Of a stretch of DNA of 48,521 bases, positions 17,463 through 25,908 are shown piece by piece. The position numbers and the translations under genes were made by a program. The stretch's first letter is position 1. Each line of letters opens with the position of its first letter. Origin of the DNA: an uncultured Clostridia bacterium (lineage in GTDB: Bacteria; Bacillota; Clostridia; Oscillospirales; Acutalibacteraceae); assembly GCA_947593615.1 (NCBI GenBank), contig CANQDR010000014.1, positions 1-48,521 on the forward strand, read 5' to 3'. The notes under the pieces are model-generated. The model did no database searches, had not been told where the DNA came from, and was given only the letters and a program-made list of their open reading frames with translations.

Positions 17463-18500
17463 CTATATTTCAATAAGCTCGCTAATCATAGCACCCACAC
17501 ATTCGGACACACATTCGAGAATTGAAATTACTCTGCAATAATTCATTCTCAGCGGTCCGATCACCGCCAGAACTCCCGACGGATTTGAGTCAATGCTGTA
17601 CCGTGTTGACACAACGGTGCTTGCGGCAAGCTCTATTCTGCTGTTTTCTCTGCCTATTGCAACAGACGTGTCAATCGGAAGATTTTCAAGCATTCTTGCA
17701 AGGTCATGTTCATTGTTCAAAAACTCAGCCACTCCGCGCGCCGCCGAAAAGCTTACATCAGCCATAAATAACAGCTTGGTATATCCGCTGTGGCACACAC
17801 TGACATCTTTGGCTCTCTGCGAAGCGTCCTTAATTGCCATAAGAACGCCCGGCATAAACAGAGAAAGCTCTCCGAAATGTGCCGCCGCAGTCTGAATAAA
17901 CGGCTGGTTTATTGACGAAAGCTTAATTCCTGCAAACGTATCGTTTAGCGCTTTGTCGAAGACATCGAGAATTTCGGGAGTAATAATAAACTCGCACCGA
18001 AAAATCTTTGTTTTTATAATTCCGTTTGACGTTATCACAACCGCCATTGCAGTGTGAGAACCCGTCTGTACAAAGCTGATTTTATGAATTCTGCTGTCCT
18101 CTCCGTTGGGAGTAGTCGCAACGGAAGCAAAATTTGTGAGCTGTGATATAATGTCCGAGGCGCTTTGAAGAATGCTTTCGGGAGAATCGGCGTTTTCATA
18201 AAGCACCGACCTAATGTATTCCTTTCCTCTTTGCGATACCGGCGTAACGTTCATAATGTTATCTATATAATAACGATAGCCCTGCTGAGTGGGAATACGT
18301 CCTGCCGAAGTGTGAGGCTGAATTAAAAATCCCCTGTTTGTCAGGTCGGCCATCTCATTTCGTACCGTCGCGGAAGATACATCAAGCCCCGATTCGCTTA
18401 TCAGCGACTTTGAACCCACGGGTTCGCCCGTTTTAATATAGGTTTCAATAATTGCCGATAATATTTTTTGTTTTCTCGCAGCCAGCTCCATACCGTTCAC
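17463..18500 (-). CDS. hrcA: Heat-inducible transcription repressor HrcA
   Basis: A 345-aa repressor of the heat-shock operon. The N-terminal winged helix contains ARKQKILSAIIETYIKTGEP and SSATVRNEMADL, both typical of HrcA; the dimerization and GAF-like parts follow. HrcA binds the CIRCE operator and needs GroEL for activity; a perfect CIRCE lies 28 bp upstream of the start codon. It is the first gene of the hrcA-grpE-dnaK-dnaJ-prmA operon and is therefore autoregulated. Confidence 0.97.
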   Translation of the reverse strand: MNGMELAARKQKILSAIIETYIKTGEPVGSKSLISESGLDVSSATVRNEMADLTNRGFLIQPHTSAGRIPTQQGYRYYIDNIMNVTPVSQRGKEYIRSVLYENADSPESILQSASDIISQLTNFASVATTPNGEDSRIHKISFVQTGSHTAMAVVITSNGIIKTKIFRCEFIITPEILDVFDKALNDTFAGIKLSSINQPFIQTAAAHFGELSLFMPGVLMAIKDASQRAKDVSVCHSGYTKLLFMADVSFSAARGVAEFLNNEHDLARMLENLPIDTSVAIGRENSRIELAASTVVSTRYSIDSNPSGVLAVIGPLRMNYCRVISILECVSECVGAMISELIEI

Positions 18501-18528
18501 CTCCTGTTTGGAGTCGGTTTTTGCTGTT

Positions 18529-18555
18529 TTAGCACTCTCAAGGTTAGAGTGCTAA
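18529..18555 (-). promoter_or_regulatory. CIRCE operator (HrcA binding site)
   Basis: TTAGCACTC (18529-18537), nine bases, GAGTGCTAA (18547-18555): an exact match to the CIRCE consensus, placed between the promoter and the hrcA start. Confidence 0.98.
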
Positions 18556-18568
18556 CCGCTTTATCCAT

Positions 18569-18597
18569 AATATAATACCAAAGTCAGTAAAAGTCAA
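18569..18597 (-). promoter_or_regulatory. Promoter of the hrcA heat-shock operon
   Basis: On the minus strand TTGACT (18592-18597) and TATATT (18569-18574) are 17 bp apart, immediately upstream of CIRCE, as expected for HrcA-repressed sigma-A transcription. Confidence 0.8.
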
Positions 18598-18656
18598 GGC
18601 TTTTTTGGAAAAATTTATATATTTTCATATTTTTAATTTTATATCAGCTTTTGCAA

Positions 18657-18686
18657 TTGACATTTATATTTGTATTACCTTATAAT
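18657..18686 (+). promoter_or_regulatory. Promoter of the small membrane-protein gene
   Basis: TTGACA (18657-18662) and TATAAT (18681-18686), 18-bp spacer, 30 bp before the start codon at 18716. Confidence 0.75.
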
Positions 18687-18715
18687 AACTGTTATAATTA
18701 TAAGGAATGATTATT

Positions 18716-19006
18716 ATGAGCGATTTTTTACAAAACGCATACGTTTTTCTTTGGGCGGCTCTTGCTCTGCTTATGTTTTTTGCAGGAAGAAAACAAGGTC
18801 CTGTTGCTTATGTTCTGTCCATATTTTTTGTATTTATGACCGTATGGTACGCTCTGCGCGCGTTTGGCGGACTGCCGATGTTTGAAGGAACTCTGTCAAT
18901 TGTGTTCAGATGCGTTTTAGGAGTATTCCTTGCTCTGCTTGTCTTGGTTTATCTGATTTCAAAACGAAGAAAATATAAAAATGACAGCACGGATGAAGAA
19001 AATTAA
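18716..19006 (+). CDS. Small three-helix membrane protein
   Basis: A 96-aa protein when started at the ATG of 18716, which has AAGGA nine bases upstream; an in-frame ATG at 18707 touches that site and is less likely. Three hydrophobic helices at about 8-24, 30-47 and 60-82 are followed by a basic and then acidic tail (KRRKYKNDSTDEEN). The positive cluster after the last helix suggests the C-terminus is cytoplasmic. Family not recognised. It is a single-gene unit between the divergent hrcA operon and rpsT, with its own promoter and terminator. Confidence 0.75.
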   Translation: MSDFLQNAYVFLWAALALLMFFAGRKQGPVAYVLSIFFVFMTVWYALRAFGGLPMFEGTLSIVFRCVLGVFLALLVLVYLISKRRKYKNDSTDEEN

Positions 19007-19149
19007 TTTTTAAAATTTTTTAAAATAAAAAAACTCTGAATTTATAATTGCAAAATATTATGTTGCATTCAAAACAGATTTCTTTATATTGAATAAATTT
19101 TAAATCTAAACACAAGATATTGAGGTAGTCTTTTAATATTATTAGAATA

Positions 19150-19172
19150 TGCGAAAATTCGCAGTTTTTTTT
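19150..19172 (+). terminator. Intrinsic terminator
   Basis: TGCGAA and TTCGCA around a very short loop, followed by eight Ts (19165-19172). It closes the membrane-protein transcript before the rpsT promoter; the rest of 19007-19181 holds no gene. Confidence 0.65.
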
Positions 19173-19181
19173 GAAAAACAC

Positions 19182-19210
19182 TTGATTTTCAGGGGATTTT
19201 ATGGTAACAT
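19182..19210 (+). promoter_or_regulatory. Promoter of rpsT
   Basis: TTGATT (19182-19187) and TAACAT (19205-19210), 17-bp spacer, 37 bp before the start codon. Confidence 0.6.
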
Positions 19211-19247
19211 AATACCTGTATGACCGATATTTTAAGGAGGTGGGACA

Positions 19248-19508
19248 ATGCCAAACATTAAATCTGCAAAAAAGCGTGTTAAGGTTATCGCTACAAAAAC
19301 AGCTCGTAACAAGGCTGCAAAATCAGCATTAAAAACAGCTATCAAGAAGGCTTATATCGCAGTTGATACTAACGCTGACAACAAAACAGAGGCAGTTCGT
19401 CTTGCTATTAAGAAAATTGACCAGGCAACAGCCAAGGGTATCCTTCACAAGAATACAGCAGCAAGAAGCAAATCTTCACTTGCTAAAAGACTCAACGCTT
19501 CAGCATAA
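19248..19508 (+). CDS. rpsT: Small ribosomal subunit protein bS20
   Basis: An 86-aa, very basic, helical protein with the S20 pattern: [15 protein letters not shown], then [16 protein letters not shown] and the C-terminal [20 protein letters not shown]. It binds 16S rRNA in the small subunit body. Its ribosome binding site TAAGGAGGTG is an almost complete anti-SD match, fitting a highly expressed gene. Monocistronic between its own promoter and a perfect terminator. Confidence 0.98.
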   Translation: MPNIKSAKKRVKVIATKTARNKAAKSALKTAIKKAYIAVDTNADNKTEAVRLAIKKIDQATAKGILHKNTAARSKSSLAKRLNASA

Positions 19509-19563
19509 GGTTAAATGAATTGAGTTAAACATATACTAAATTCTAACCAAACAGTTTAGTATT

Positions 19564-19590
19564 AAAAGCAGAGTTTTCTCTGCTTTTTTT
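19564..19590 (+). terminator. Intrinsic terminator of rpsT
   Basis: AAAAGCAGAG and CTCTGCTTTT with a TTTT loop and a T-tract. Confidence 0.92.
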
Positions 19591-19599
19591 GTTTTTATG

Positions 19600-19627
19600 T
19601 TGACTTTTTTATAAAAAATGTTAGAAT
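19600..19627 (+). promoter_or_regulatory. Promoter of the 49-aa membrane peptide gene
   Basis: TTGACT (19600-19605) and TAGAAT (19622-19627) with a 16-bp spacer, 71 bp before the start codon. Confidence 0.6.
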
Positions 19628-19697
19628 ATAACTATACAAACGGCAGATAATAATTCTTAATTACGATAACAAGATAAAATGCATGGAGGACATAATT

Positions 19698-19847
19698 ATG
19701 AAAAATAAGAAATTTGCTTTAGTCATTGGTATTATTTCCGCTGTGGCAGCTCTTTCTGCCGCTTTAACCGCTTTCTTTATTGTTAAAGATAAGCAGAAAA
19801 AGGACGACGAGGAGCTTATGGAGTACCTCGACAGTTCAATTGAATAA
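19698..19847 (+). CDS. 49-aa single-pass membrane peptide
   Basis: A short gene with a GGAGGA ribosome binding site seven bases before its ATG. The product begins with a basic MKNKK, followed by one hydrophobic helix (FALVIGIISAVAALSAALTA, about residues 6-29) and a charged tail (KDKQKKDDEELMEYLDSSIE). It resembles the many small single-span membrane proteins of Clostridia, often with N-terminal positive charge and an acidic cytoplasmic or surface tail; no specific family is recognised. It has its own promoter and a perfect terminator, which supports that it is real. Confidence 0.75.
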   Translation: MKNKKFALVIGIISAVAALSAALTAFFIVKDKQKKDDEELMEYLDSSIE

Positions 19848-19858
19848 CTCAGAGCATA

Positions 19859-19889
19859 AAAGGCTGTTCCGTTGGGAACAGCCTTTTTT
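19859..19889 (+). terminator. Intrinsic terminator
   Basis: AAAGGCTGTTCC and GGAACAGCCTTT, GTTG loop, followed by Ts, 11 bp after the peptide gene. The stretch 19890-20051 contains no gene. Confidence 0.93.
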
Positions 19890-20051
19890 AGACAAAATAT
19901 TATAAATGCCAAACACTGATAGAAATTGCAGCAGCTTATACTGCTATGTGATTTTAGCTGTGTTACGCCGCCACAAAATATAATAATAGATAATAATATA
20001 AAAATATAAATTTATTAATTAATACGCAATACGCATAATTTTGTTTTTTTC

Positions 20052-20080
20052 TTGCAAAAAAGCAGGTATGATATTATAAT
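20052..20080 (+). promoter_or_regulatory. Promoter of the tautomerase gene
   Basis: TTGCAA (20052-20057) and TATAAT (20075-20080), 17-bp spacer. Confidence 0.75.
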
Positions 20081-20117
20081 GTAAGATGTAATTTTATATG
20101 TAAAGGTCGGATATATA

Positions 20118-20462
20118 ATGCCGTTTATAAGTTTAAAGACAAATGTAAAGCTTGATGACACAAAAAAGCAGTCGATTAAATCAAAAATATCAAAATCAAT
20201 TTCCCTCATTCCGGGAAAAAGCGAAGCATATCTTATGTGCGCCGTAGAGGATAACGTTTCGATGATGTTTCGCGGCAACGACTCTCAGCCTGTGGCTTTT
20301 GTAGAGGTAAAGATTTTCGGAAGTTCGACAAAGGACGCATACGCCGCTCTTACTGCGGAGATTTGCAAAATTTTGCAGAGTGAAGCAGGGATTGACGGAA
20401 ACTGCTGTTACGTAAAATTTGAAGAAGTTGAATACTGGGGTATGAACGGCTTTATGTTCTGA
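20118..20462 (+). CDS. MIF-like (phenylpyruvate tautomerase-type) protein
   Basis: A 114-aa member of the tautomerase superfamily with the macrophage migration inhibitory factor-like architecture. Pro2 becomes the catalytic N-terminal proline after Met removal (MPFISLKTNV); Lys34 lies in the expected PGKSEAYLM segment and VEVKIFG matches the middle strand. Such enzymes catalyse keto-enol tautomerization of aryl pyruvates in vitro; the physiological substrate in bacteria is usually unknown. It leads a plus-strand group with yjbQ, ddl and murF, although the 70-bp gap to yjbQ leaves co-transcription open. Confidence 0.85.
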   Translation: MPFISLKTNVKLDDTKKQSIKSKISKSISLIPGKSEAYLMCAVEDNVSMMFRGNDSQPVAFVEVKIFGSSTKDAYAALTAEICKILQSEAGIDGNCCYVKFEEVEYWGMNGFMF

Positions 20463-20532
20463 TGTTAATTCAAATTCTATTGATATTTGAAATTCGTGCA
20501 ATATTGGGTGAATTACAGAGGATGAATTAATT

Positions 20533-20949
20533 ATGAAAAGCTATCGCAAAGAATTGTGGTTTAATGTACCGCAACGTCGAAAGATTGTCCGCATTACTGA
20601 AGAGGTTCAGAACGCAATTGACGAAAGCGGTATTAAAGAAGGCTTAGTGCTTGTAAACGCTATGAATATAACCGCTTCGGTATTCATTAATGATGACGAA
20701 AGCGGACTTCACGGCGACTATGAGCGCTGGCTTGAAAAGCTCGCGCCTGAAAAGCCGTATGATATGTACGCTCACAACGGTTTTGAGGATAATGCAGATG
20801 CTCATTTAAAAAGAACAATCATGGGCAGAGAAGTCGTGTGCGCCATAACTAACGGAAAGCTTGACTTCGGAACATGGGAACAGATTTTTTACTATGAGCT
20901 TGACGGTATGCGCCGCAAGCACGCACTTATAAAGATAATAGGGGAGTAG
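20533..20949 (+). CDS. yjbQ: YjbQ/UPF0047 family protein
   Basis: A 138-aa protein of the YjbQ family, some members of which have weak thiamine-phosphate synthase activity. It shows the family core [18 protein letters not shown] (37-54), [14 protein letters not shown], and the C-terminal signature [28 protein letters not shown]. In most relatives I recall, the residue before the (I/T)TA motif is His (HTTA or HITA); here it is Asn45, which may affect activity. Ends 4 bp before ddl, so the two are probably co-transcribed. Confidence 0.85.
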   Translation: MKSYRKELWFNVPQRRKIVRITEEVQNAIDESGIKEGLVLVNAMNITASVFINDDESGLHGDYERWLEKLAPEKPYDMYAHNGFEDNADAHLKRTIMGREVVCAITNGKLDFGTWEQIFYYELDGMRRKHALIKIIGE

Positions 20950-20953
20950 AGTT

Positions 20954-22003
20954 ATGAGAATAGTAGTTCTTGCTGGAGGACTGAGCACCGAGCGCGATGT
21001 ATCTGTTTCATCGGGTATTCTGGTTGCCGAAGCGCTCCGCGAAAAAGGTCATCAAGTGGTGCTTCTTGACGTTTTTTCAGGATATGAGGAGAATATTTGC
21101 GATATTGACGCACTTTTTAAACAGAATTTCAGCTTCACTGACAAAATAAATGTGGGAGAAACCATTTCCGATATAAGCGAGGTCAAGGAAAACCGCCTTG
21201 ACAAGTCTGATAGATATATAGGAACAAATGTAATAGAAATTTGCGGCGAAGCAGACATTACCTTCCTTGCGCTTCACGGCGGCGAGGGCGAAAACGGTCA
21301 GCTCCAGGCTGCTTTTGATTTGCTGGGAATAAAATACACGGGTTCTGGATATTTCGGCTCTGCGCTTGCCATGAACAAGGGACTTACCAAAAGCGTGCTG
21401 ATTCAGAATAAAATATGCACCCCGAAAGGCGAAATTTTCAAGAGCATAGAGGAAACATCAAACTGGAATATTTTTCCCTGCGTAGTAAAGCCCTGCTCGG
21501 GCGGCTCAAGCGTGGGAATTGCAAAGGCAGAAACAAAAGAAGAATTTGATGAGGCTGTAAAGGACGCTTTCAGATATGAAAACGAGATTGTTGTCGAGCA
21601 GTTCATACAGGGCAGAGAGTTTTCTGTGGGAATTCTCGGAGGTATCGCACTGCCCCCGATTGAGATTGCACCGAAGTCAGGATTTTATGACTACGTCGCA
21701 AAGTATCAGGCAGGCGCAACCGTTGAAACCTGTCCCGCCGATATTGACGAACAAACCGACAAAAATCTAAGAACTGCCGCCGTCAATACATATAACGCGC
21801 TTCACCTCGACAGCTACGCAAGAGTTGATTTTTTACTTGACAAAGACGGTAGGACATACTGCCTCGAAGCAAACACTCTTCCCGGTATGACCCCCACAAG
21901 TCTGCTTCCTCAGGAGGCAGCTGTTGAGGGATTGAGCTATGCCGATTTGTGCGAGAAAATAATTGAAATCTCTCTTGATAAATATAATACTAAACCCCAA
22001 TAA
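20954..22003 (+). CDS. ddl: D-alanine--D-alanine ligase
   Basis: A 349-aa ATP-grasp enzyme that joins two D-alanines for peptidoglycan precursors. N-terminal LAGGLSTERDVSVSSG, LHGGEGENGQLQ in the middle and the ATP-grasp residues VVKPCSGGSSVGIAKA are present, and the C-terminal substrate site reads EANTLPGMTPTSLLPQEA. It acts in the cytoplasm and feeds MurF, whose gene follows 15 bp downstream, so the pair makes and uses D-Ala-D-Ala. Confidence 0.96.
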   Translation: MRIVVLAGGLSTERDVSVSSGILVAEALREKGHQVVLLDVFSGYEENICDIDALFKQNFSFTDKINVGETISDISEVKENRLDKSDRYIGTNVIEICGEADITFLALHGGEGENGQLQAAFDLLGIKYTGSGYFGSALAMNKGLTKSVLIQNKICTPKGEIFKSIEETSNWNIFPCVVKPCSGGSSVGIAKAETKEEFDEAVKDAFRYENEIVVEQFIQGREFSVGILGGIALPPIEIAPKSGFYDYVAKYQAGATVETCPADIDEQTDKNLRTAAVNTYNALHLDSYARVDFLLDKDGRTYCLEANTLPGMTPTSLLPQEAAVEGLSYADLCEKIIEISLDKYNTKPQ

Positions 22004-22018
22004 AAAAACGGAGAAGCT

Positions 22019-23389
22019 ATGAAGCATTTTACACTTGAAGAAATCGCCGTATCATGCGGAGGAAAATATGTTGGAAGCGAGTCCGAAAAACATACGGCTA
22101 TAACATCTGTCGAGCGTGACAGCCGCCAGATAAAACAAGGCTCTCTTTTCCTTGCAATAAAGGGAGAGAGAGTTGACGGACACAGCTACATAAACAAATG
22201 CTTTGAAAACGGCGCAGTCTGCGCTGTTTGCGAGAAAGCTCCCGAAAACGCCTCAAAGCCGTATATTCTCGTGAATTCAACACTTGAAGCAGTTAAAAAA
22301 ATCGCAAAAGCGTACCGCAGTAAGTTTGATATTCCCGTTGTCGGCGTGTCGGGAAGCGTTGGCAAAACCTCGACAAAAGAAATGCTCTATGCAGTGCTTT
22401 CTCAAAAGTACAAAACGCATAAAACTCAAGGCAATTTAAACAACGAACTCGGCGTTCCGCTCACCTTGCTGTCAATGCCCGAAGATACTCAGGCGGCTGT
22501 AATTGAAATGGGAATATCTGATTTCGGGGAAATGACGCGCCTTTCTGATATGGTGCGCCCCACAATCTGCGTTATTACAATAATCGGATGCTGCCATCTT
22601 GAAAATCTGGGCGATAGAAGCGGTGTGCTGAAAGCAAAAACAGAGATGTTTAAACATGCCTCTGAAAATGCAGACTATATACTCAACGGCGATGACGACA
22701 AACTGAACACAATCACGCAGGCAAACGGAAAAAAGCCGATATTTTTCGGAATTTCAGACAACAACGATTATTATGCGGAAAATATCCAAGACAACGGCGA
22801 GGGCGGCATAAGCTGTACTCTCTGTTTTAATAACACAAAACTTGACGTAACAATCCCTGCAATAGGCAGTTATATGGTCAGCAACGCCCTTGCGGCTGTT
22901 GCCGCAGGCAAACTGCTCGGATTAAGCGACGAACAACTTGTAAACGGAGTTAAATCCTACAAGACCGTCGGAAGCCGCGCGAATTTGATTAACACAGGCA
23001 AAATCAGAATAATCGATGACTGCTACAATGCAAATCCCACATCTGTAAAGGCTTCTATAGATACGCTTGCAAACTTTTCGGGAAGAAAGGTCGCAATACT
23101 CGGCGATATGAAAGAGCTGGGCACAGATGAATTAAAGCTTCACTATGAAACGGGTGAATATGCAAAATCCAAAGGAATCAATGTTGTAATTGCCGTCGGT
23201 CCGCTTGCTCAGGAGCTTGCAAAGGGCGCTGACGGAGAGTGGTTTGAAAGTGTTGAACAGGTCAGGTCTGCAATTCCCGCACTGATAAACGAGGGCGACA
23301 CCGTACTTGTAAAGGCATCGCACTCAATGCAGTTTGAAAATATTGTATCACACTTGACTGAATTATACGGAAATGAAAATCATGCATGA
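22019..23389 (+). CDS. murF: UDP-N-acetylmuramoyl-tripeptide--D-alanyl-D-alanine ligase
   Basis: A 456-aa Mur ligase that adds D-Ala-D-Ala to the UDP-MurNAc-tripeptide. It has the N-terminal MurF domain (ITSVERDSRQIKQGSLFLAI), the P-loop GVSGSVGKTSTKEM at about 109-122, KTHKTQGNLNNELGVPLTL, and the C-terminal VAILGDMKELG motif. The substrate comes from Ddl, encoded just upstream. A hairpin terminator follows 4 bp after the stop. Confidence 0.96.
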   Translation: MKHFTLEEIAVSCGGKYVGSESEKHTAITSVERDSRQIKQGSLFLAIKGERVDGHSYINKCFENGAVCAVCEKAPENASKPYILVNSTLEAVKKIAKAYRSKFDIPVVGVSGSVGKTSTKEMLYAVLSQKYKTHKTQGNLNNELGVPLTLLSMPEDTQAAVIEMGISDFGEMTRLSDMVRPTICVITIIGCCHLENLGDRSGVLKAKTEMFKHASENADYILNGDDDKLNTITQANGKKPIFFGISDNNDYYAENIQDNGEGGISCTLCFNNTKLDVTIPAIGSYMVSNALAAVAAGKLLGLSDEQLVNGVKSYKTVGSRANLINTGKIRIIDDCYNANPTSVKASIDTLANFSGRKVAILGDMKELGTDELKLHYETGEYAKSKGINVVIAVGPLAQELAKGADGEWFESVEQVRSAIPALINEGDTVLVKASHSMQFENIVSHLTELYGNENHA

Positions 23390-23393
23390 TAAT

Positions 23394-23425
23394 AAACCTC
23401 CCAATATATAGGGAGGTTTTGTAAT
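23394..23425 (+). terminator. Intrinsic terminator of ddl-murF
   Basis: AAACCTCCC (23394-23402) and GGGAGGTTT (23411-23419), then TGTAATTTT. Confidence 0.8.
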
Positions 23426-23467
23426 TTTATTACATCGTAACGTCAGATACTTAAGGAGGCGGTAACT

Positions 23468-24586
23468 GTGAATCCGACAAAAGGACTTTTTAAGCACAAG
23501 AATCCGTATGATGTTGAAGGAACGCAAGAATTGTTTATTGAAGCAATGCGTGAGAATGCCGTTTTTCAATACCATAACTGTGTCGATTACAGACGGATTC
23601 TTGACAGCACAGGATTTGTTCCCGAAAACATAACATGCTTTGCCGATCTTGTACGGCTTCCGTTTCTGCCTACTCTTTATTTAAAACACCATAAGCTTGA
23701 AAGTGTTTCAAGCCGAAAACAGCTTATCAAAGCTACCTCCTCTGGAACAAGCGGTTCAATGTCAAACATCGGTCTTGATTTTGTTTCCCTGAGAAGAGGT
23801 CTTGATATGGTCATCAGGGTAGGAAAATATCATAAATTATGGTCTCCCATGCCTGTAAATTATATAATTTTCGGATACCGACCAAGCCGTGATAATCAAA
23901 CTGCGGTAAGCAAGACCGCATTCGGTTTTACTTGTTTTGCTCCTGCAGCAAGCAGAACATATGCGCTTGAAAAATCAAACGAAGGCTACAGGCTTTGTCT
24001 TGACAAGATTAAAAACGCTCTTAAAAAATGCGCTTCTTCAAAGATTCCTATGCGTACAATCGGATTCCCCGCATACACATACTTTCTGCTTAAAGAGCTT
24101 AAATCAGAAGGCGTTTATCTGAAAATGCCCGAGGGAAGCATGGTAACTCTAGGTGGAGGCTGGAAACAGTTTTATACTCAAAAAGTTGAAAAAGAGGATT
24201 TTTACCGCCTGGTATATGAAGTTCTGGGCATAAAAGAGGATAAGATAATTGAATTTTTCGGAGCGGTTGAGCACCCGATTTTATACACCCACTGCAAACA
24301 CCATCATTTTCATATACCTGTTTACAGCAGGGTGATTATACGCGACCCCAACACATTTGAGCCTGTTCCGAACGGATATGCAGGGCTGATCAATCTGCTT
24401 ACTCCTATGATACACAGTATGCCGCTGCTGAGCGTAATGACCGATGACATCGGAATTCTTCACGACGCTCCATGTCCCTGCGGAGAAAAATCGCCGTATC
24501 TTGAAATAATAGGAAGAGTCGGAATAAAGGACATTATAACCTGTGCGGCAGGTGCCGAGGATTATCTGAAGGAGAAAACAAAATGA
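23468..24586 (+). CDS. luxE: LuxE-type acyl-protein synthetase
   Basis: A 372-aa protein starting at a GTG with AAGGAGG upstream. It shows the LuxE/AMP-forming motif ATSSGTSGS at 89-97 and the later FGAVEHPILYTHC and DIGILHDAPCPCGEKSPYLEIIGR segments. LuxE activates a fatty acid as acyl-AMP and transfers it to itself before passing it to the LuxC reductase. Its stop codon overlaps the luxC start (ATGA at 24583-24586). No luxA, luxB or luxD gene is nearby, so the aldehyde product must serve something other than light; which product is made is not evident. Confidence 0.85.
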   Translation: MNPTKGLFKHKNPYDVEGTQELFIEAMRENAVFQYHNCVDYRRILDSTGFVPENITCFADLVRLPFLPTLYLKHHKLESVSSRKQLIKATSSGTSGSMSNIGLDFVSLRRGLDMVIRVGKYHKLWSPMPVNYIIFGYRPSRDNQTAVSKTAFGFTCFAPAASRTYALEKSNEGYRLCLDKIKNALKKCASSKIPMRTIGFPAYTYFLLKELKSEGVYLKMPEGSMVTLGGGWKQFYTQKVEKEDFYRLVYEVLGIKEDKIIEFFGAVEHPILYTHCKHHHFHIPVYSRVIIRDPNTFEPVPNGYAGLINLLTPMIHSMPLLSVMTDDIGILHDAPCPCGEKSPYLEIIGRVGIKDIITCAAGAEDYLKEKTK

Positions 24587-25851
24587 TATTGTATCGCGGA
24601 AAGATTTATGATGATACTGAACAAAGCAGAATAATAAGTCAACTAAGAACAGATTTATATAAGACATTTTCAGACGGAAAAGTTTTATCTGTGCAAACGG
24701 TAATTAACGCCTGTGATACGCTTGCAAAGCGTGTTATTAACGGCGACTTTGATGAAATAGTAAATCCCTATCTTGAAATGTTTGACATAAATGCTGAAGC
24801 TTTCAAAGCAATGGTTCAGCTTTTTTCAAAGGAAAGTCTTGAATACAAATGTGCAATAGAATTAAGTGATGATGAAAAAATAATTGCAGGAAAATTTGTC
24901 AGAAAAAGGTATCCGCTGGGTATTCTTCTGCACATTGCGGCAGGAAATGTAGACGCTCTGCCTGCATACAGCGTAATAGAAGGACTGCTTGCAGGCAATG
25001 TTAATATTCTTAAATTGCCTGCCGGCGATTCGGGATTATCAGTAAAGCTGTTATCGGAGCTTATTAAAACAGAGCCTGAACTTTCTGACTACATAAGTGT
25101 ATTTGACGTGCCCTCAACGGAAACAGAAACACTTAAAACCCTTGCAGATTACAGCGACGGAGTAGTTGTTTGGGGCGGCGATGAGGCTGTTTCGGCAGCG
25201 AGAAAGCTTGCTGATGTTACAACAAAAATTATAAGCTGGGGACACAAGCTGTCATTTGCATATGCAGATTTAAACGCAACCGACGAACAGTTAAGAGAAA
25301 CAGCTTATAATATTTGCTCTACAAACCAAATTCTCTGCTCGTCCTGTCAGGGCATCTTTGTTGATACCGACTCTAAGGAAGACCAATTAAAATTTGCAGA
25401 GCGATTTTTCAACATATTAAAAGAAGTTAATAAAAAAATCGGTTATGCCGATTTTGGTATGAGAGCAAAAAACGCAATAAATATTTACAATGAAAAACTT
25501 GAACAGCACCTTACTCACAATGTAATAATGACAGCGGACGGCGTAAGTGTTATATGCACCGACGACAGCAAACTCAGCCTTTCTTATCTTTACAGAAATG
25601 TCTGGATAAAACGACTTCCAAGTACAAAAATCATTGAAAATCTGAGACCGTACAAGGGACATTTGCAAACAGTAGGAGTACTCTGCCCGAATAATGAAAA
25701 AAGGGGAATTCTGTGCAATATATTTGCACAAGCAGGTCTTGTCAGAATAACTTCGGGTAAAAATATGTCGCGTACTGTTGCAGGCGAAGCTCATGACGGA
25801 GATTACGCCCTCAGGCAATACAGCCGAATTTTTGAAACCGAGCTTTTTTAA
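24583..25851 (+). CDS. luxC: LuxC-type acyl-CoA/acyl-protein reductase
   Basis: A 422-aa LuxC-family fatty acyl reductase, which reduces a thioester-bound acyl group to an aldehyde with NADPH. Family segments include RYPLGILLHIAAGNVDALPA (109-128), GLLAGNVNILKLPAGDSGLS, VVVWGGDEAV and SWGHKLSFAYAD; the likely catalytic cysteine lies in CSTNQILCSSCQG (C252 or C255). Translationally coupled to luxE by a 4-bp overlap. The pair probably forms an aldehyde- or alcohol-producing complex for lipid or secondary metabolism. Confidence 0.85.
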   Translation: MILYRGKIYDDTEQSRIISQLRTDLYKTFSDGKVLSVQTVINACDTLAKRVINGDFDEIVNPYLEMFDINAEAFKAMVQLFSKESLEYKCAIELSDDEKIIAGKFVRKRYPLGILLHIAAGNVDALPAYSVIEGLLAGNVNILKLPAGDSGLSVKLLSELIKTEPELSDYISVFDVPSTETETLKTLADYSDGVVVWGGDEAVSAARKLADVTTKIISWGHKLSFAYADLNATDEQLRETAYNICSTNQILCSSCQGIFVDTDSKEDQLKFAERFFNILKEVNKKIGYADFGMRAKNAINIYNEKLEQHLTHNVIMTADGVSVICTDDSKLSLSYLYRNVWIKRLPSTKIIENLRPYKGHLQTVGVLCPNNEKRGILCNIFAQAGLVRITSGKNMSRTVAGEAHDGDYALRQYSRIFETELF

Positions 25852-25908
25852 TAAATCTTTATTCTTTATATGCTTTGGGCAGAGTAATTTTATATCTGCA
25901 AAAGGCAA

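Noticed and set aside
23468..25851. Bioluminescence operon
   Set aside because: Only luxE and luxC types are present; no luciferase subunits are seen.
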